Assembly: GCA_016281495.1 (NCBI GenBank)
Contig: JAEEIU010000012.1
Location: 270,507-334,506, forward strand
Direction of reading: 5' to 3'
DNA: 64,000 nt
DNA from: Treponema sp.
Lineage (GTDB): Bacteria; Spirochaetota; Spirochaetia; Treponematales; Treponemataceae
Below are positions 28,847 through 39,319 of the stretch, piece after piece; position 1 is the stretch's first letter, and each line of letters opens with the position of its first letter. The position numbers and the translations under genes are program-made. The notes under the pieces are model-generated. The model was not told the DNA's origin. It was given only the letters and a program-made list of their open reading frames with translations, and did not search any database.

Positions 28847-31189
28847 ATGGACTTTATTTTCAAACACCCGAAAATCTATTTTGATATCGTCGCATTGCTT
28901 TTCTCCCTTATAATTGTTGTCTTTACTATTATCAAATTCTATGAGACAGAAAGAAGCCATGGTTTTAAGGTCCTGCTTTTTGCGATTGTTTTGACCAGCA
29001 TTGTGGAAATCCTCCGCGTTTTTGCTGGAGATTTACCCGCCTCTCCGTTCTACAGCAGGATCAAGCAGCTGGCATATTCTGCAACCTTCATTTGCTCAAC
29101 TTCCACGGCCTTTGCCTATATGCTCTATCTGGATACTTTCCGCACCTCACGCAACAAATTATATTCCGTATTCAGAACCATCAACTTTTTCATTTATTTG
29201 ATTTTCATTGTCATAATGATATTGAACATGAGCACCGGTTGGGTTTGTACTTGCGGTTCCCATTATGATGCGGTCCAGGAACAGATGGTCACAGACTGGA
29301 TTCGCGGTTCCCTGTATATTCCTGTAGGTTATGGTATTCCGGGTTATTTCATGCTCTTTACGGTCCTGACGGTTATTTTCGGCATGAAAAACCAGTCAAA
29401 ACGAATCCGTATGACGATTTTTTCTTCCATTTTTGTCATCCTGGCATCCATAATCATACAGCCGTTCTTACACGGAAGGCTTACGATTACATCTTACTTT
29501 GCCACACTTAGCCTTTACATCTGGTATTTCGCCATAGAAAATTCCGACTATCAGCGTCTTGTAGAAAGCACCAAAGCCCTCATCGAGACAGAACAGCAGG
29601 CAATACTGGCAAGCAAGGCAAAAAGTGCATTTTTGGCAAACATGTCCCACGAGATCCGCACCCCGCTGAATGCCATCCTGGGTCTTGATGAGATGATCCT
29701 GAACTCACAGGAGAAAACCGAGATAGATGAATATGCCCGGAACATTCAAAACTCCGGAAAATCACTCCTGTCCATCATAAACGACATCCTTGATTTTTCC
29801 AAAATTGAATCCGGCAAGCTTGAATTGGTCCAGACACCATACCATCTTGCATCTGTACTCCATGACATAAACCTCATGATGAACCTTAAGGCCTCCCGAA
29901 AAGGCCTCGCTTATAAAACGGACATCGACGGAAACATTCTGGAAAACCTCTACGGTGATGAAGTAAGGCTAAGGCAGATAATCACAAACCTGTTGAACAA
30001 CGCAATCAAATACACCCAGCAGGGCTCCGTGTCCCTTACAATCCGCGGCTATACGGAAGGCAACACGATGAATCTTGTTGTGGCAGTCAAGGATACGGGC
30101 ATCGGCATAAAGAAACAGGATCTGGGAAACATTTTTGCACGCTACCGTAGAATTGATGAAGAGAAAAACAAGAACATAGAGGGCTCAGGTCTGGGACTTG
30201 CCATTGTGCAAAGCCTCCTGAAACTGATGGAAGGAACCATAGAGGTAGAAAGCACTTATGGCGAAGGTTCAACCTTTACCGTTGTCATTCCACAGGAGAT
30301 TTACGGCAACAGTACGATCAGCTCATACAAAGCGGCCACAACACAAAAAATGGAGAAATCCATAGAAGACCTCTATATCGCACCAGAGGCAAGGGTTCTT
30401 GTAGTTGACGACAACAATGTCAATCTTGTTGTTGCAAAAGGCTTCCTCAAACGCACGCAGGCAAAGGTAACAACATGTGACAGTGGGAAAGAATGCCTTG
30501 AATTGATGAAGCAAACCAAATATGACATCATCTTCCTTGACCACATGATGCCGGAAATGGATGGTGTAGAAACCCTGCACCGCTCCCAGTCCATGCTCGG
30601 CAACCTGAACCGCTTTACCCCGATAATCGCCCTTACCGCAAACGCAATCTCCGGCATGAGGGAAAAATACCTTGATTTGGGATTTACCGATTACATAAGC
30701 AAGCCTATCGACAGCCACCATTTTTACGAGGTGTTCTACCATTCAATTCCACAGAACATAATTGAACCCAAGCCCATGTCGGAAGAAAGCAGTACAAATA
30801 CAGAAACAAATCACAAAGAGCTTAAGGGAGAATCTGTAAATATAAATCAGGAATCCGGAATCAACCTGTGCGGAGGTGACAGGGAACTTTATCTGAACAC
30901 GGTCAAGACTTTCTGTCAGGAAAAACCGGATCTACAGAAAAAGCTTGTTCAATTCCTGATGGCCGAAAACTGGTATGATTATCAGATTATCGTGCATTCA
31001 CTTAAATCAAACGGGCTTTTAATCGGCAGCAAGGAGTTTTCAGAACTGGCCGCTCAACTTGAATCTGCGTGCAAGAATATACAGTCCAAGTCTGATGTTG
31101 AAAAACAAATTCAATTCATCGAAGGCAATCATGGAACTTTCATGCAGATGTATGATAATCTGGCTGATCTCGCCTCTAAGATTTCATAG
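28847..31189 (+). CDS. Hybrid histidine kinase (TM sensor-HisKA-HATPase-REC-HPt)
   Basis: FLANMSHEIRTPLNAILGLDEM; RLRQIITNLLNNAIKYT; VLVVDDNNVNL; C-terminal IIVHSLKSNGLLIGS HPt. Confidence 0.93.
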   Translation: MDFIFKHPKIYFDIVALLFSLIIVVFTIIKFYETERSHGFKVLLFAIVLTSIVEILRVFAGDLPASPFYSRIKQLAYSATFICSTSTAFAYMLYLDTFRTSRNKLYSVFRTINFFIYLIFIVIMILNMSTGWVCTCGSHYDAVQEQMVTDWIRGSLYIPVGYGIPGYFMLFTVLTVIFGMKNQSKRIRMTIFSSIFVILASIIIQPFLHGRLTITSYFATLSLYIWYFAIENSDYQRLVESTKALIETEQQAILASKAKSAFLANMSHEIRTPLNAILGLDEMILNSQEKTEIDEYARNIQNSGKSLLSIINDILDFSKIESGKLELVQTPYHLASVLHDINLMMNLKASRKGLAYKTDIDGNILENLYGDEVRLRQIITNLLNNAIKYTQQGSVSLTIRGYTEGNTMNLVVAVKDTGIGIKKQDLGNIFARYRRIDEEKNKNIEGSGLGLAIVQSLLKLMEGTIEVESTYGEGSTFTVVIPQEIYGNSTISSYKAATTQKMEKSIEDLYIAPEARVLVVDDNNVNLVVAKGFLKRTQAKVTTCDSGKECLELMKQTKYDIIFLDHMMPEMDGVETLHRSQSMLGNLNRFTPIIALTANAISGMREKYLDLGFTDYISKPIDSHHFYEVFYHSIPQNIIEPKPMSEESSTNTETNHKELKGESVNINQESGINLCGGDRELYLNTVKTFCQEKPDLQKKLVQFLMAENWYDYQIIVHSLKSNGLLIGSKEFSELAAQLESACKNIQSKSDVEKQIQFIEGNHGTFMQMYDNLADLASKIS

Positions 31190-31207
31190 ACGACAGAGGT
31201 GTAGAAG

Positions 31208-33148
31208 ATGAACGATATGTTTGCCCAACCAGAAGTCTTATTCAATTTGGCCGCCTTTATAATGGACCTTCTCCTTCTTTTCTTTTTGCTTTCCAAACCG
31301 GCCAATGTCAAACAGCTCAAGGATTTCCGACTGCTTGGAATAACGATAACTGTCAGTGCCCTGATGGGTATTTTAAGGTATCTTGTTGTCTTTATACCAT
31401 TTAACCCCGTGGTTCATTATCTGAGGGTTGGGGTCTGTTCCCTTGCTTTGTTTCTTGTAGAAGCGATTCCATTTTTATATGCGGTTTATCTTGACAGCTA
31501 TGTGAATGCCCAGGGCAAAATAAAAAAACGCCTGCGTATTGTCCATCATATACTCTTTTATTTTTTTGCCGCCATGATGCTGTTGAACCTCAAGTTTGAG
31601 CTTGTAATTGGTTTTGATGAGACATTTTTAATCTGGGAAAAAGGCCCCTTATATCTTGTCTGTGAGCTGCTCCCCCTTTATTATGCCATCTTCATTATTA
31701 TTTCCGTTGTACGTGATTTACGCTACATGAAGCGCTATGTATACATCACAATGAGCTATGCGGTTTTCCTTCCGTTTCTGTTCCTGATTCTACAGATTCT
31801 GGGATTAATTCCTGGCGCCGTTGTTTCTGTTGGTATTTCAATCGGAATGTACATCTGGTATTTCGCCGTAGAAAATGCAGACCACCGTTCCCTGTACGAA
31901 TCCCGCAAGGCACTTGAAGAGGCAAAGAAGCTGGCATCTGATGCAAGCAAGGCAAAGAGCATTTTTCTTGCAAACATGTCCCACGAAATACGCACGCCGA
32001 TGAATGCAGTCCTTGGCCTTGATGAAATGATACTTCACACCGACAATATGGATGAAGTAAAAAAATATGCCACCACAATCAAGTCCTCCAGCAAACTTCT
32101 TCTGGACATAGTAAGCAACATCCTTGATTTTTCCAAGCTTGAATCCGGCAAGATGGAATTGATGGAAGAAGAATATCATTTTGGACGGCTTCTTGAACAG
32201 GCGTGTACAAAAGGCGAAGTCGAATCAAAAGAAAACGGAATTGAATTCAAGAGCGAAATTGACCAGGACATACCTGATTTGCTTTATGGTGCCAGAGACC
32301 ACTTTTTGCGCATTATCGAAACGCTTGTTGATGTTGGGTTCAAGAATACAAAGAAGGGAAGCGTCACGCTTAGCGTTCAACAAAAACACCATGATGCCCC
32401 GGATGACGACACGGTACACCTTTGGATTCAGGTAAAGGATACAGGAATGGGCCTCCCGGAACGGGCATTGTCCGAGGCATTCGACAGCTTTGAAAAACTT
32501 GAGGAAGATTCACTTAACGAGGTTGAAGGTACAGGTCTAAAGCTTGCAGTCGTAAAACATCTTGTGGACTTGATGAACGGCTCAATTTCAATAGACAGTG
32601 TTATTGGAGTAGGTTCAACTTTCTCCCTGATCATGACCCAAAAGAAACTCGGCAAGACAACCATCGGAGAACAAAAGGAAATAAACAAGGCAAGTACCAA
32701 ACCCCAGGTCGCACACAGTTCATATTGCGCACCTGACGCAAAGGTTCTTGTGGTGGATGACAACAACGTCAACCTGATTGTAGTAACCGGACTCCTTAAA
32801 CCGACACGCGCCCAGGTAACCACTTGCGAAAGCGGAGCGGCCTGTCTTGAAATGATAAAAAAGACCCGCTATGACATTGTTTTCCTTGACCAACTGATGC
32901 CTGACATGGACGGAATAGAAACACTTCAAAAGGCAAAGACTCTTCCGGGAAACCTTAACCGCTACACTCCTTTTATTGCCCTTACTGCAAATTCAGGACC
33001 GGGATTAAAGGAGCGCTTTATTCAGGACGGATTTACAGATTATGTTCCAAAACCAATAGATCCATCGCTTTTATATGAGGTTTTCTTTAAGAACATCTCA
33101 CATGAACTGGTTCACGAGATTCCAGAAGAAGGGGGTAACAATGCTTGA
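31208..33148 (+). CDS. Hybrid histidine kinase paralogue with degenerate ATPase N-box
   Basis: FLANMSHEIRTPMNAVLGLDEM; N-box position reads FLRIIETLVDVGFKNT; REC domain VLVVDDNNVNLIVV. Confidence 0.9.
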   Translation: MNDMFAQPEVLFNLAAFIMDLLLLFFLLSKPANVKQLKDFRLLGITITVSALMGILRYLVVFIPFNPVVHYLRVGVCSLALFLVEAIPFLYAVYLDSYVNAQGKIKKRLRIVHHILFYFFAAMMLLNLKFELVIGFDETFLIWEKGPLYLVCELLPLYYAIFIIISVVRDLRYMKRYVYITMSYAVFLPFLFLILQILGLIPGAVVSVGISIGMYIWYFAVENADHRSLYESRKALEEAKKLASDASKAKSIFLANMSHEIRTPMNAVLGLDEMILHTDNMDEVKKYATTIKSSSKLLLDIVSNILDFSKLESGKMELMEEEYHFGRLLEQACTKGEVESKENGIEFKSEIDQDIPDLLYGARDHFLRIIETLVDVGFKNTKKGSVTLSVQQKHHDAPDDDTVHLWIQVKDTGMGLPERALSEAFDSFEKLEEDSLNEVEGTGLKLAVVKHLVDLMNGSISIDSVIGVGSTFSLIMTQKKLGKTTIGEQKEINKASTKPQVAHSSYCAPDAKVLVVDDNNVNLIVVTGLLKPTRAQVTTCESGAACLEMIKKTRYDIVFLDQLMPDMDGIETLQKAKTLPGNLNRYTPFIALTANSGPGLKERFIQDGFTDYVPKPIDPSLLYEVFFKNISHELVHEIPEEGGNNA

Positions 33149-35060
33149 TACAATCATTAACATACCCAAGATCCATTTCGGACTGGCAGGCCTGACTTTT
33201 GACATCCTCTTGGTATCGTTTCTTATATTAAAGCAGCACAAGGGCATGCGCTTCAAGCAGTTTTCATTCCTGCTTTTTATCATCACTGCCGCCACTTTCC
33301 TGGAAATACTCCGCCGCATAATGTCCATGGCACCGTATTCTCCAAGAACCCTTTTCATGCTGAACGTATTCCATTCCTTTGTTTACATTACTTCTTCCGG
33401 CATGGCTTACGGTTATTACCTTTACATGAGCCGCTTTGTGGAGACCAAAGAACGCCTGATAAGAATCCTTACCATCTTCAACACGATAGTTTATATCTCT
33501 TACGCAATAATGATGATTGTAAACATCTACACAGGAATTATCAGCTGGTATCCTAATCCCGACATGCAGTGGGTTCCGGGACCGTTCTATAAAACCCTGG
33601 GTTATGGATGTCCCCTCCTGTTCATCATGACAAACCTGATCATTCTTTTTACGAATATAAAAACACTTCCCCGCAGAGTTTTCTTTACCCTGCTTCTAAC
33701 GGTCATAATCTCCAGCCTGGGAATAATCCTTCAGTCAGCGGCAAACGGAAGCATAATGCTCACCACTTTCTCTGGGACAATCGGTGTGTATCTGTGTTAT
33801 TTTGCGGTTGAAAACTACGACTATGACAACCTTCTTTCCATGACCAAGGAACTGGAGCTTGCAAAGATAAGGGCACAGGAATCAAGCCTTGCAAAATCTT
33901 CTTTCCTTGCAAACATGTCACACGAAATCCGAACTCCTATGAATGCGGTTCTGGGCCTTGATGAAATGATCCTGAACACTGATGACCCGGTTAAAATCAA
34001 GGAATACGCAGAAAACATTCAGACTTCGGGCCGTTCCCTGCTTGCAATCATCAACGACATCCTTGACTTCTCCAGAATTGAATCAGGTAAAATGGAGCTT
34101 GTTGAAACCGACTATCATCTTACAAAAATGCTGGACGACATGAACCTTCAGTTCAGGATAAAGGCAGAAAAGCAGGGCCTTGAATACAAAACCGACATTA
34201 ACGAAAACATTTGTGAACAGCTGCATGGAGATGATGTACGTGTAAGGCAGATAATCACAAACATCATGAACAATGCCATAAAATACACAAAATCAGGTTA
34301 TGTAAAAATCATTGTAAAGGGCACAACCCAGGGAGACATCCTTACCCTCCATGTTACAGTAGAAGATTCCGGCATTGGCATCAAGGAAGAAAACATTCCG
34401 CATCTTTTCCAGAGTTTTGAACGCTTTGATGAGATGAAAAACCACACGATAGAAGGAACCGGTCTTGGTCTTGCCATCGTAAAGCGCCTCCTTGATTTGA
34501 TGAACGGCTCAGTAGAGGTAAAGAGCGTTTATGGACAGGGCTCCTCATTTACCATCCACATTCCGCAGCATATTACCGGTCCCATGACCATAACCGATTA
34601 CAGGCAGTCCCTTAAAACCACATCCAATGAATCCATCAATCTTACTCTTTCCGCACCAGAGGCAGAAGTTCTTATCGTAGATGACAACAGGATGAATCTT
34701 ATGGTGGCAAAAGGCCTGATGGAACGGACTAAGGCCAAAGTAACCACGGCAACCAGCGGACTTGAATGCCTTGACCTCATGACAAAAACACGGTATGACA
34801 TCATCTTCCTTGACCACATGATGCCAGACCTAGATGGAATAGGAACACTCAAAAGGTCACAGATACTTCACGGAAACCTTAACCGCTTTACGCCAATCAT
34901 TGCACTCACAGCCAACGCAATGTCAGGCATGCGCGAGGAATACCTTAAGCTGGGATTCACTGATTACATAAGCAAGCCCATAGAAAGTGATCGTCTTTAT
35001 GATTTGTTCTACAATACTATTTCTAAAGAGAAAATAGTCAAAATTGAGCCTGGAGAGTAA
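33141..35060 (+). CDS. Hybrid histidine kinase paralogue
   Basis: MLDTIINIPKIHFGLAG start after ggggg; FLANMSHEIRTPMNAVLG; RVRQIITNIMNNAIKYT; REC domain. Confidence 0.92.
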   Translation: MLDTIINIPKIHFGLAGLTFDILLVSFLILKQHKGMRFKQFSFLLFIITAATFLEILRRIMSMAPYSPRTLFMLNVFHSFVYITSSGMAYGYYLYMSRFVETKERLIRILTIFNTIVYISYAIMMIVNIYTGIISWYPNPDMQWVPGPFYKTLGYGCPLLFIMTNLIILFTNIKTLPRRVFFTLLLTVIISSLGIILQSAANGSIMLTTFSGTIGVYLCYFAVENYDYDNLLSMTKELELAKIRAQESSLAKSSFLANMSHEIRTPMNAVLGLDEMILNTDDPVKIKEYAENIQTSGRSLLAIINDILDFSRIESGKMELVETDYHLTKMLDDMNLQFRIKAEKQGLEYKTDINENICEQLHGDDVRVRQIITNIMNNAIKYTKSGYVKIIVKGTTQGDILTLHVTVEDSGIGIKEENIPHLFQSFERFDEMKNHTIEGTGLGLAIVKRLLDLMNGSVEVKSVYGQGSSFTIHIPQHITGPMTITDYRQSLKTTSNESINLTLSAPEAEVLIVDDNRMNLMVAKGLMERTKAKVTTATSGLECLDLMTKTRYDIIFLDHMMPDLDGIGTLKRSQILHGNLNRFTPIIALTANAMSGMREEYLKLGFTDYISKPIESDRLYDLFYNTISKEKIVKIEPGE

Positions 35061-36977
35061 ATGGAACTATTTTTAAGCGAACCAAAAGTATATTTCTGCG
35101 TCGCGTCTTTCTTTATGGCTTTGGTAGTATTATGCTTTTCATGTTTCCGCTCATCATTTAAAAAATCAAACAAACTGTTCATTCTCTTTTTAATCAGCAT
35201 TATCATCGCAGATATAGCTGAGACAACAAGAACATTGTCATACCACTTTCCCTATGCTCCTGATTCAACCTACTTTTTCCCAAGATTCATACAGTCGCTG
35301 AACTTCATCACTTCAACTTTCATGCTTCTTACAGGCACGCTGTATGTGAACAGCCTTATAGAAAAACCAAACAAGTTCTCCAGGGCATTCGTGATCATCA
35401 ATGTCTCCCTCTTTATCGTCTATACAATATTCTGCATCTTGAACATAAAGCTCGGATGGATTGTAAGCTATGACCCAAACATACGCAAATATGACCTTGT
35501 GCGTGGGCCACTGTACAGTTATGTCGGTTATTCCGTCCCGGTATCCATGATTATCATGATAATTGTGGTTTTCATAAAGAACATAAACTATTATCCCAAG
35601 CAGACAAAGGTGACCATAGTCTGTGCCCTCTTTTCCTGCAGCATCTTTATGCTTCTCCAGCCATTTGTAGCAAAGTATGTTACGATTGTTCCGTTTGGAG
35701 TAACGGTAAGCATTTTTATATGGTATCTTGCCATAGAAAACGGCGACTATAAGAACCTTCAGAAAACAATTGGCAAACTCACTGTGGCACAACAGGAGGC
35801 CTTGGAGGCAAACAGGGCAAAGAACGCATTTCTTGCAAACATGTCCCACGAAATCCGCACGCCCCTTAATGTCATACTGGGACTGGGCGAGATGATTCAA
35901 AATTCCAACAGCCAAAAGGAAATCCATGATTATGCAACTGACATGTACGACTCTGGCAAAAACCTGCTTTCCGTAATCAACAATATCCTCGATTATTCCA
36001 AGCTTGAATTCGGCAAACTTGAGATAATTGAAGCTGAATATCACCTTTGGGATTTTTTGGAAAACATCAAGGCTGAGTTTTTACCTCTTGCAAAGGAAAA
36101 GAATCTGGATTTTGTCATAGAAGTTGATGAAAACCTGTCCGACTATCTTTACGGAGATTCCTATCATTTAACCCAGATCCTGCATAACCTCATATCAAAC
36201 TCCATCAAATACACATCAAAAGGATCTATAAACCTTTGCGTCAAGGGAACAGAGGACAACTCAAAAGCCCATCTGATTTTTGACGTTATAGATACCGGCG
36301 ACGGCATCAGGGACGAGGACCTGCCACAGCTTTTCCATGGCTTCCAGCATCTGGACAAAATACAAAGGAGCAGCATACAGGGAGGAACTGGCCTTGGACT
36401 TGCCATATGTCATAAGCTTATTTGTCTTTTGGGTGGTTCAATTGCATTCAAGACAAAAGAGAATGTCGGATCAAAATTCTCCGTTCATATTAATCAAAAA
36501 ATCATAGCTGAAGGTACCGTTAAAGACCGTAAAATCCATACCTTGAATCAGGCCGAGGAAATAGCGGAGCATTTAAGCGCCCCGAACTGCAATGTCCTTA
36601 TAGTGGACGACAACAGCATGAACCTTGTGGTTGCCAGTGGATTGCTCAAAAAGACGGAGGCAAAAATCCATACTTGCGAAAGCGGAAGAACCTGCCTCGA
36701 GTTGATGAAAAAAGAAAAGTATGACATAATATTCATGGACCATTTCATGCCAGATATGGATGGAGTTGAAACATACAAGCAATCCAAGGAAATGCCGGGC
36801 AACTTGAATCTTTCCACACCGGTTGTGATTCTTACGGCAAACTATTCTCCCAAACTGCATGAATATTATTCTGGTGAGGGATTTGCAGACTATATTTATA
36901 AACCCATAGACCGTGACAGGCTTTATGAGGTTTTCTTTCGCACAATACCAAAAGAGTTAATCATAAAGAATAATTAA
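35061..36977 (+). CDS. Hybrid histidine kinase paralogue
   Basis: FLANMSHEIRTPLNVILGLGEM; HLTQILHNLISNSIKYT; REC domain NVLIVDDNSMNLVV. Confidence 0.92.
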   Translation: MELFLSEPKVYFCVASFFMALVVLCFSCFRSSFKKSNKLFILFLISIIIADIAETTRTLSYHFPYAPDSTYFFPRFIQSLNFITSTFMLLTGTLYVNSLIEKPNKFSRAFVIINVSLFIVYTIFCILNIKLGWIVSYDPNIRKYDLVRGPLYSYVGYSVPVSMIIMIIVVFIKNINYYPKQTKVTIVCALFSCSIFMLLQPFVAKYVTIVPFGVTVSIFIWYLAIENGDYKNLQKTIGKLTVAQQEALEANRAKNAFLANMSHEIRTPLNVILGLGEMIQNSNSQKEIHDYATDMYDSGKNLLSVINNILDYSKLEFGKLEIIEAEYHLWDFLENIKAEFLPLAKEKNLDFVIEVDENLSDYLYGDSYHLTQILHNLISNSIKYTSKGSINLCVKGTEDNSKAHLIFDVIDTGDGIRDEDLPQLFHGFQHLDKIQRSSIQGGTGLGLAICHKLICLLGGSIAFKTKENVGSKFSVHINQKIIAEGTVKDRKIHTLNQAEEIAEHLSAPNCNVLIVDDNSMNLVVASGLLKKTEAKIHTCESGRTCLELMKKEKYDIIFMDHFMPDMDGVETYKQSKEMPGNLNLSTPVVILTANYSPKLHEYYSGEGFADYIYKPIDRDRLYEVFFRTIPKELIIKNN

Positions 36978-36987
36978 GGAGGGCCGT

Positions 36988-37350
36988 ATGCCAGATATCG
37001 AAATCAATCAAGAAAGTGCCTTAGTTTATTCAGGTGGAGATAAAGGTCTTTATCTTACCATACTTGACGTGTTCAGACAGGAAAAGGATGACAACAAGCA
37101 GAAGCTGAATGCATTTCTTCAGGCCGAAGACTGGAACAATTACGAGATTATCGTTCATGCCCTCAAGGGAAATGCCCTGATGGTGGGATGCACTGCTTTT
37201 TCGGAATTATCAAAATCCCTGGAATTTGCATGTAAGGATATCATGGCTGGAAACGAGGTTGAACAGAAGATTCAGTACGTAAAGACAACTCACCCTCAAT
37301 ACTTGGATTTCTATGATGCCCTTGCAGAAAAAACCAAAGGAATCTCCTGA
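36988..37350 (+). CDS. Stand-alone HPt-domain phosphotransfer protein
   Basis: RBS ggaggg; YEIIVHALKGNALMVGC, homologous to the HPt tail of the first kinase. Confidence 0.85.
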   Translation: MPDIEINQESALVYSGGDKGLYLTILDVFRQEKDDNKQKLNAFLQAEDWNNYEIIVHALKGNALMVGCTAFSELSKSLEFACKDIMAGNEVEQKIQYVKTTHPQYLDFYDALAEKTKGIS

Positions 37351-38143
37351 TCCATATTTTCTTAAAATTGACAGAATCCTCATTCAATACGGAAAAAGCA
37401 CACACCGCTCAGTAAGGCGCATGCTGCTTAACAGAAGCGTAATCTTGAATGGGGAAATCGTCACAAGCGCATCACAGCTGGTAGACACAAGGAATGACCG
37501 CCTTTTTATAAACGGAGAACAGGTCCCACTTACACCCCACATCTACCTGATGCTCAACAAAAAACAGGACACCGTATGCTCTACCGTCTCCGGCATGCTT
37601 CACACAAGCGTACTGGAGCAATTTCCCCCACAGATGCTGAATCCGCCCAATCTTCCTCCGCTGCATCTTGTAGGACGTTTGGATGCCGACACCGAGGGCC
37701 TTTTGCTTTTGACCACCGACGGACATTTCTCTCACTTTTTAACCGACCCGGAAAAACACATACCCAAGACCTATCTTGTCTACCTTAGGGATTATGTTCC
37801 GCCAGAGGAAAGGGAACGCTACATAAAGGAGTTTCAGCAGGGAGTCACAGTTCCACCCGCCACAAAAAGCCCCTCCTTTACGACAAAGCCTGCAGAGTTA
37901 GAGTGGATAGAAGACGACGGCAAATACTGCACGATAACAGGAGATGACTTTACCACATGCACGGTAACCATCACAGAGGGTAAATTCCATCAGGTAAAGC
38001 GAATGTTCCTTGCCATGGGAAACGAGGTCATTTTCTTAAAACGCATTGCTATGGGAAACCTTTATCTTGACGAAAACCTGCTGCCCGGACAATACCGCCC
38101 CTTGAGCGACCAGGAATTATCTGAATTACAGGGAATGGTTTAA
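37313..38143 (+). CDS. RsuA/RluB-family pseudouridine synthase
   Basis: S4-like N-terminus; LHLVGRLDADTEGLLLLTTDG; GKFHQVKRMFLAMGNEV. Confidence 0.9.
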   Translation: MMPLQKKPKESPDPYFLKIDRILIQYGKSTHRSVRRMLLNRSVILNGEIVTSASQLVDTRNDRLFINGEQVPLTPHIYLMLNKKQDTVCSTVSGMLHTSVLEQFPPQMLNPPNLPPLHLVGRLDADTEGLLLLTTDGHFSHFLTDPEKHIPKTYLVYLRDYVPPEERERYIKEFQQGVTVPPATKSPSFTTKPAELEWIEDDGKYCTITGDDFTTCTVTITEGKFHQVKRMFLAMGNEVIFLKRIAMGNLYLDENLLPGQYRPLSDQELSELQGMV

Positions 38144-38165
38144 AAAACAAAAGCGGCCGCTCAGG
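38141..38165 (-). terminator. Rho-independent terminator (minus strand)
   Basis: Minus strand GGCGGCC-TGAGC-GGCCGC-TTTTGTTTTTT. Confidence 0.55.
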
Positions 38166-38312
38166 CCGCCTGTAATCCATCCGATAAACGGAGGAGAAAT
38201 GAATTGCCCCAATCAGGCAGGAGCCCGCCAAGCATTACTGCTTAACTATAATATACCACCACTTTTACATGCTGTCAAATTTTTTTTTTATTTTTTCTTG
38301 AATTTTTTTTCA

Positions 38313-39029
38313 TCAAATATTCCCGATCATTTCCATTACAAGGCCTGCGCTTAAACCTGCGGCTGTCTTTTCGTTAAAGTCGTAGGTAGTCTCTCCCTTG
38401 TCGTCTGCCATGTCGCTCATGCAGCGGATGATTACAAAGGGTGTCTTGTTCAGATAACAGGCATGGGCTATTGCGGCCCCCTCCATTTCCACACATGCGG
38501 GATTGCAGTCTGACCTTATCTTTTCCTTTATGGCCCTGTCGCTTATGAACTGATCTCCGCTTGCAATCCGTCCGGCCACCATTTTATGCCCCTTGGAAAT
38601 TTCCATACTGTTGAATGAATCCTGGGCGGCCCTTACCATGTCTTTGTCTGCCGGGAAAACAGAAACATCCATCTGAGGGATTTCGGTAATCTTGTAGCCG
38701 AAACCTGTGGCATCCATGTCGTGATACAGAGCCTCTGTTGAAACCACAAAATCCAGCACGCCCAAACCGGATGCCATGGCCCCCGCAATGCCTGTGTTTA
38801 TGATGTGGCTTACCCCAAATTGAAGGATTAAACGCTGGGCACACAGGGCAGCATTCACTTTTCCCACACCGGACTGAACAACCACGACGTCGATTCCATT
38901 CAATTTACCCAGAAAGAACGTGAGCCCCCCCTGAATTTCCTCCTTTTTGTCCTGCATTTCGGCCTTTAGCTGTTCAATTTCCACCGACATTGCACCGATA
39001 ATACCTATTTTCTTTGTCATATTTTGCAC
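38313..39029 (-). CDS. 5'-methylthioadenosine/S-adenosylhomocysteine nucleosidase
   Basis: KIGIIGAMSVEIEQLK; GVGKVNAALCAQ; ACVEMEGAAIAHACY. Confidence 0.92.
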   Translation of the reverse strand: MQNMTKKIGIIGAMSVEIEQLKAEMQDKKEEIQGGLTFFLGKLNGIDVVVVQSGVGKVNAALCAQRLILQFGVSHIINTGIAGAMASGLGVLDFVVSTEALYHDMDATGFGYKITEIPQMDVSVFPADKDMVRAAQDSFNSMEISKGHKMVAGRIASGDQFISDRAIKEKIRSDCNPACVEMEGAAIAHACYLNKTPFVIIRCMSDMADDKGETTYDFNEKTAAGLSAGLVMEMIGNI

Positions 39030-39111
39030 CTCTTTTCAAAAAACCGCAAGATTTTCAAATATTTTCATCAAAATGCTTGACTTTTTTTTTCATAGTAACT
39101 ATACTGCCATC

Positions 39112-39175
39112 AACAAGAAAAATCCTCCCATAACGAACCGTATTTCTCCCTCCTTAAGAGCGGTTCGTTTTTTTT
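39112..39175 (+). ncRNA. Candidate small RNA with anti-SD CUCC motifs and own terminator
   Basis: Promoter TTGACT (39077)-N17-TATACT (39100); stem AACGAACCG/CGGTTCGTT then 8 T; loop contains CTCCCTCC. Confidence 0.5.
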
Positions 39176-39319
39176 GTCCATTTGAAAATTCTTCTTGAAT
39201 TCCAGTCATTTTCGATATATTCTATAATATATGGCATTTATTGTGTAACTTGAAAATTTCAAAAAGATAATCGAATTTTAACAGACTTTTGAATTTGTCT
39301 CAATAGAGGAGGTTGTACT

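Noticed and set aside
30323-30742. Long minus-strand ORFs opposite the kinases
   Set aside because: Composition follows the reverse of conserved kinase/REC coding sequence; no independent support.
38947-39198. 83-aa plus-strand ORF over the sRNA candidate
   Set aside because: It overlaps the MTA/SAH nucleosidase start antisense and runs through a terminator stem and T-run.
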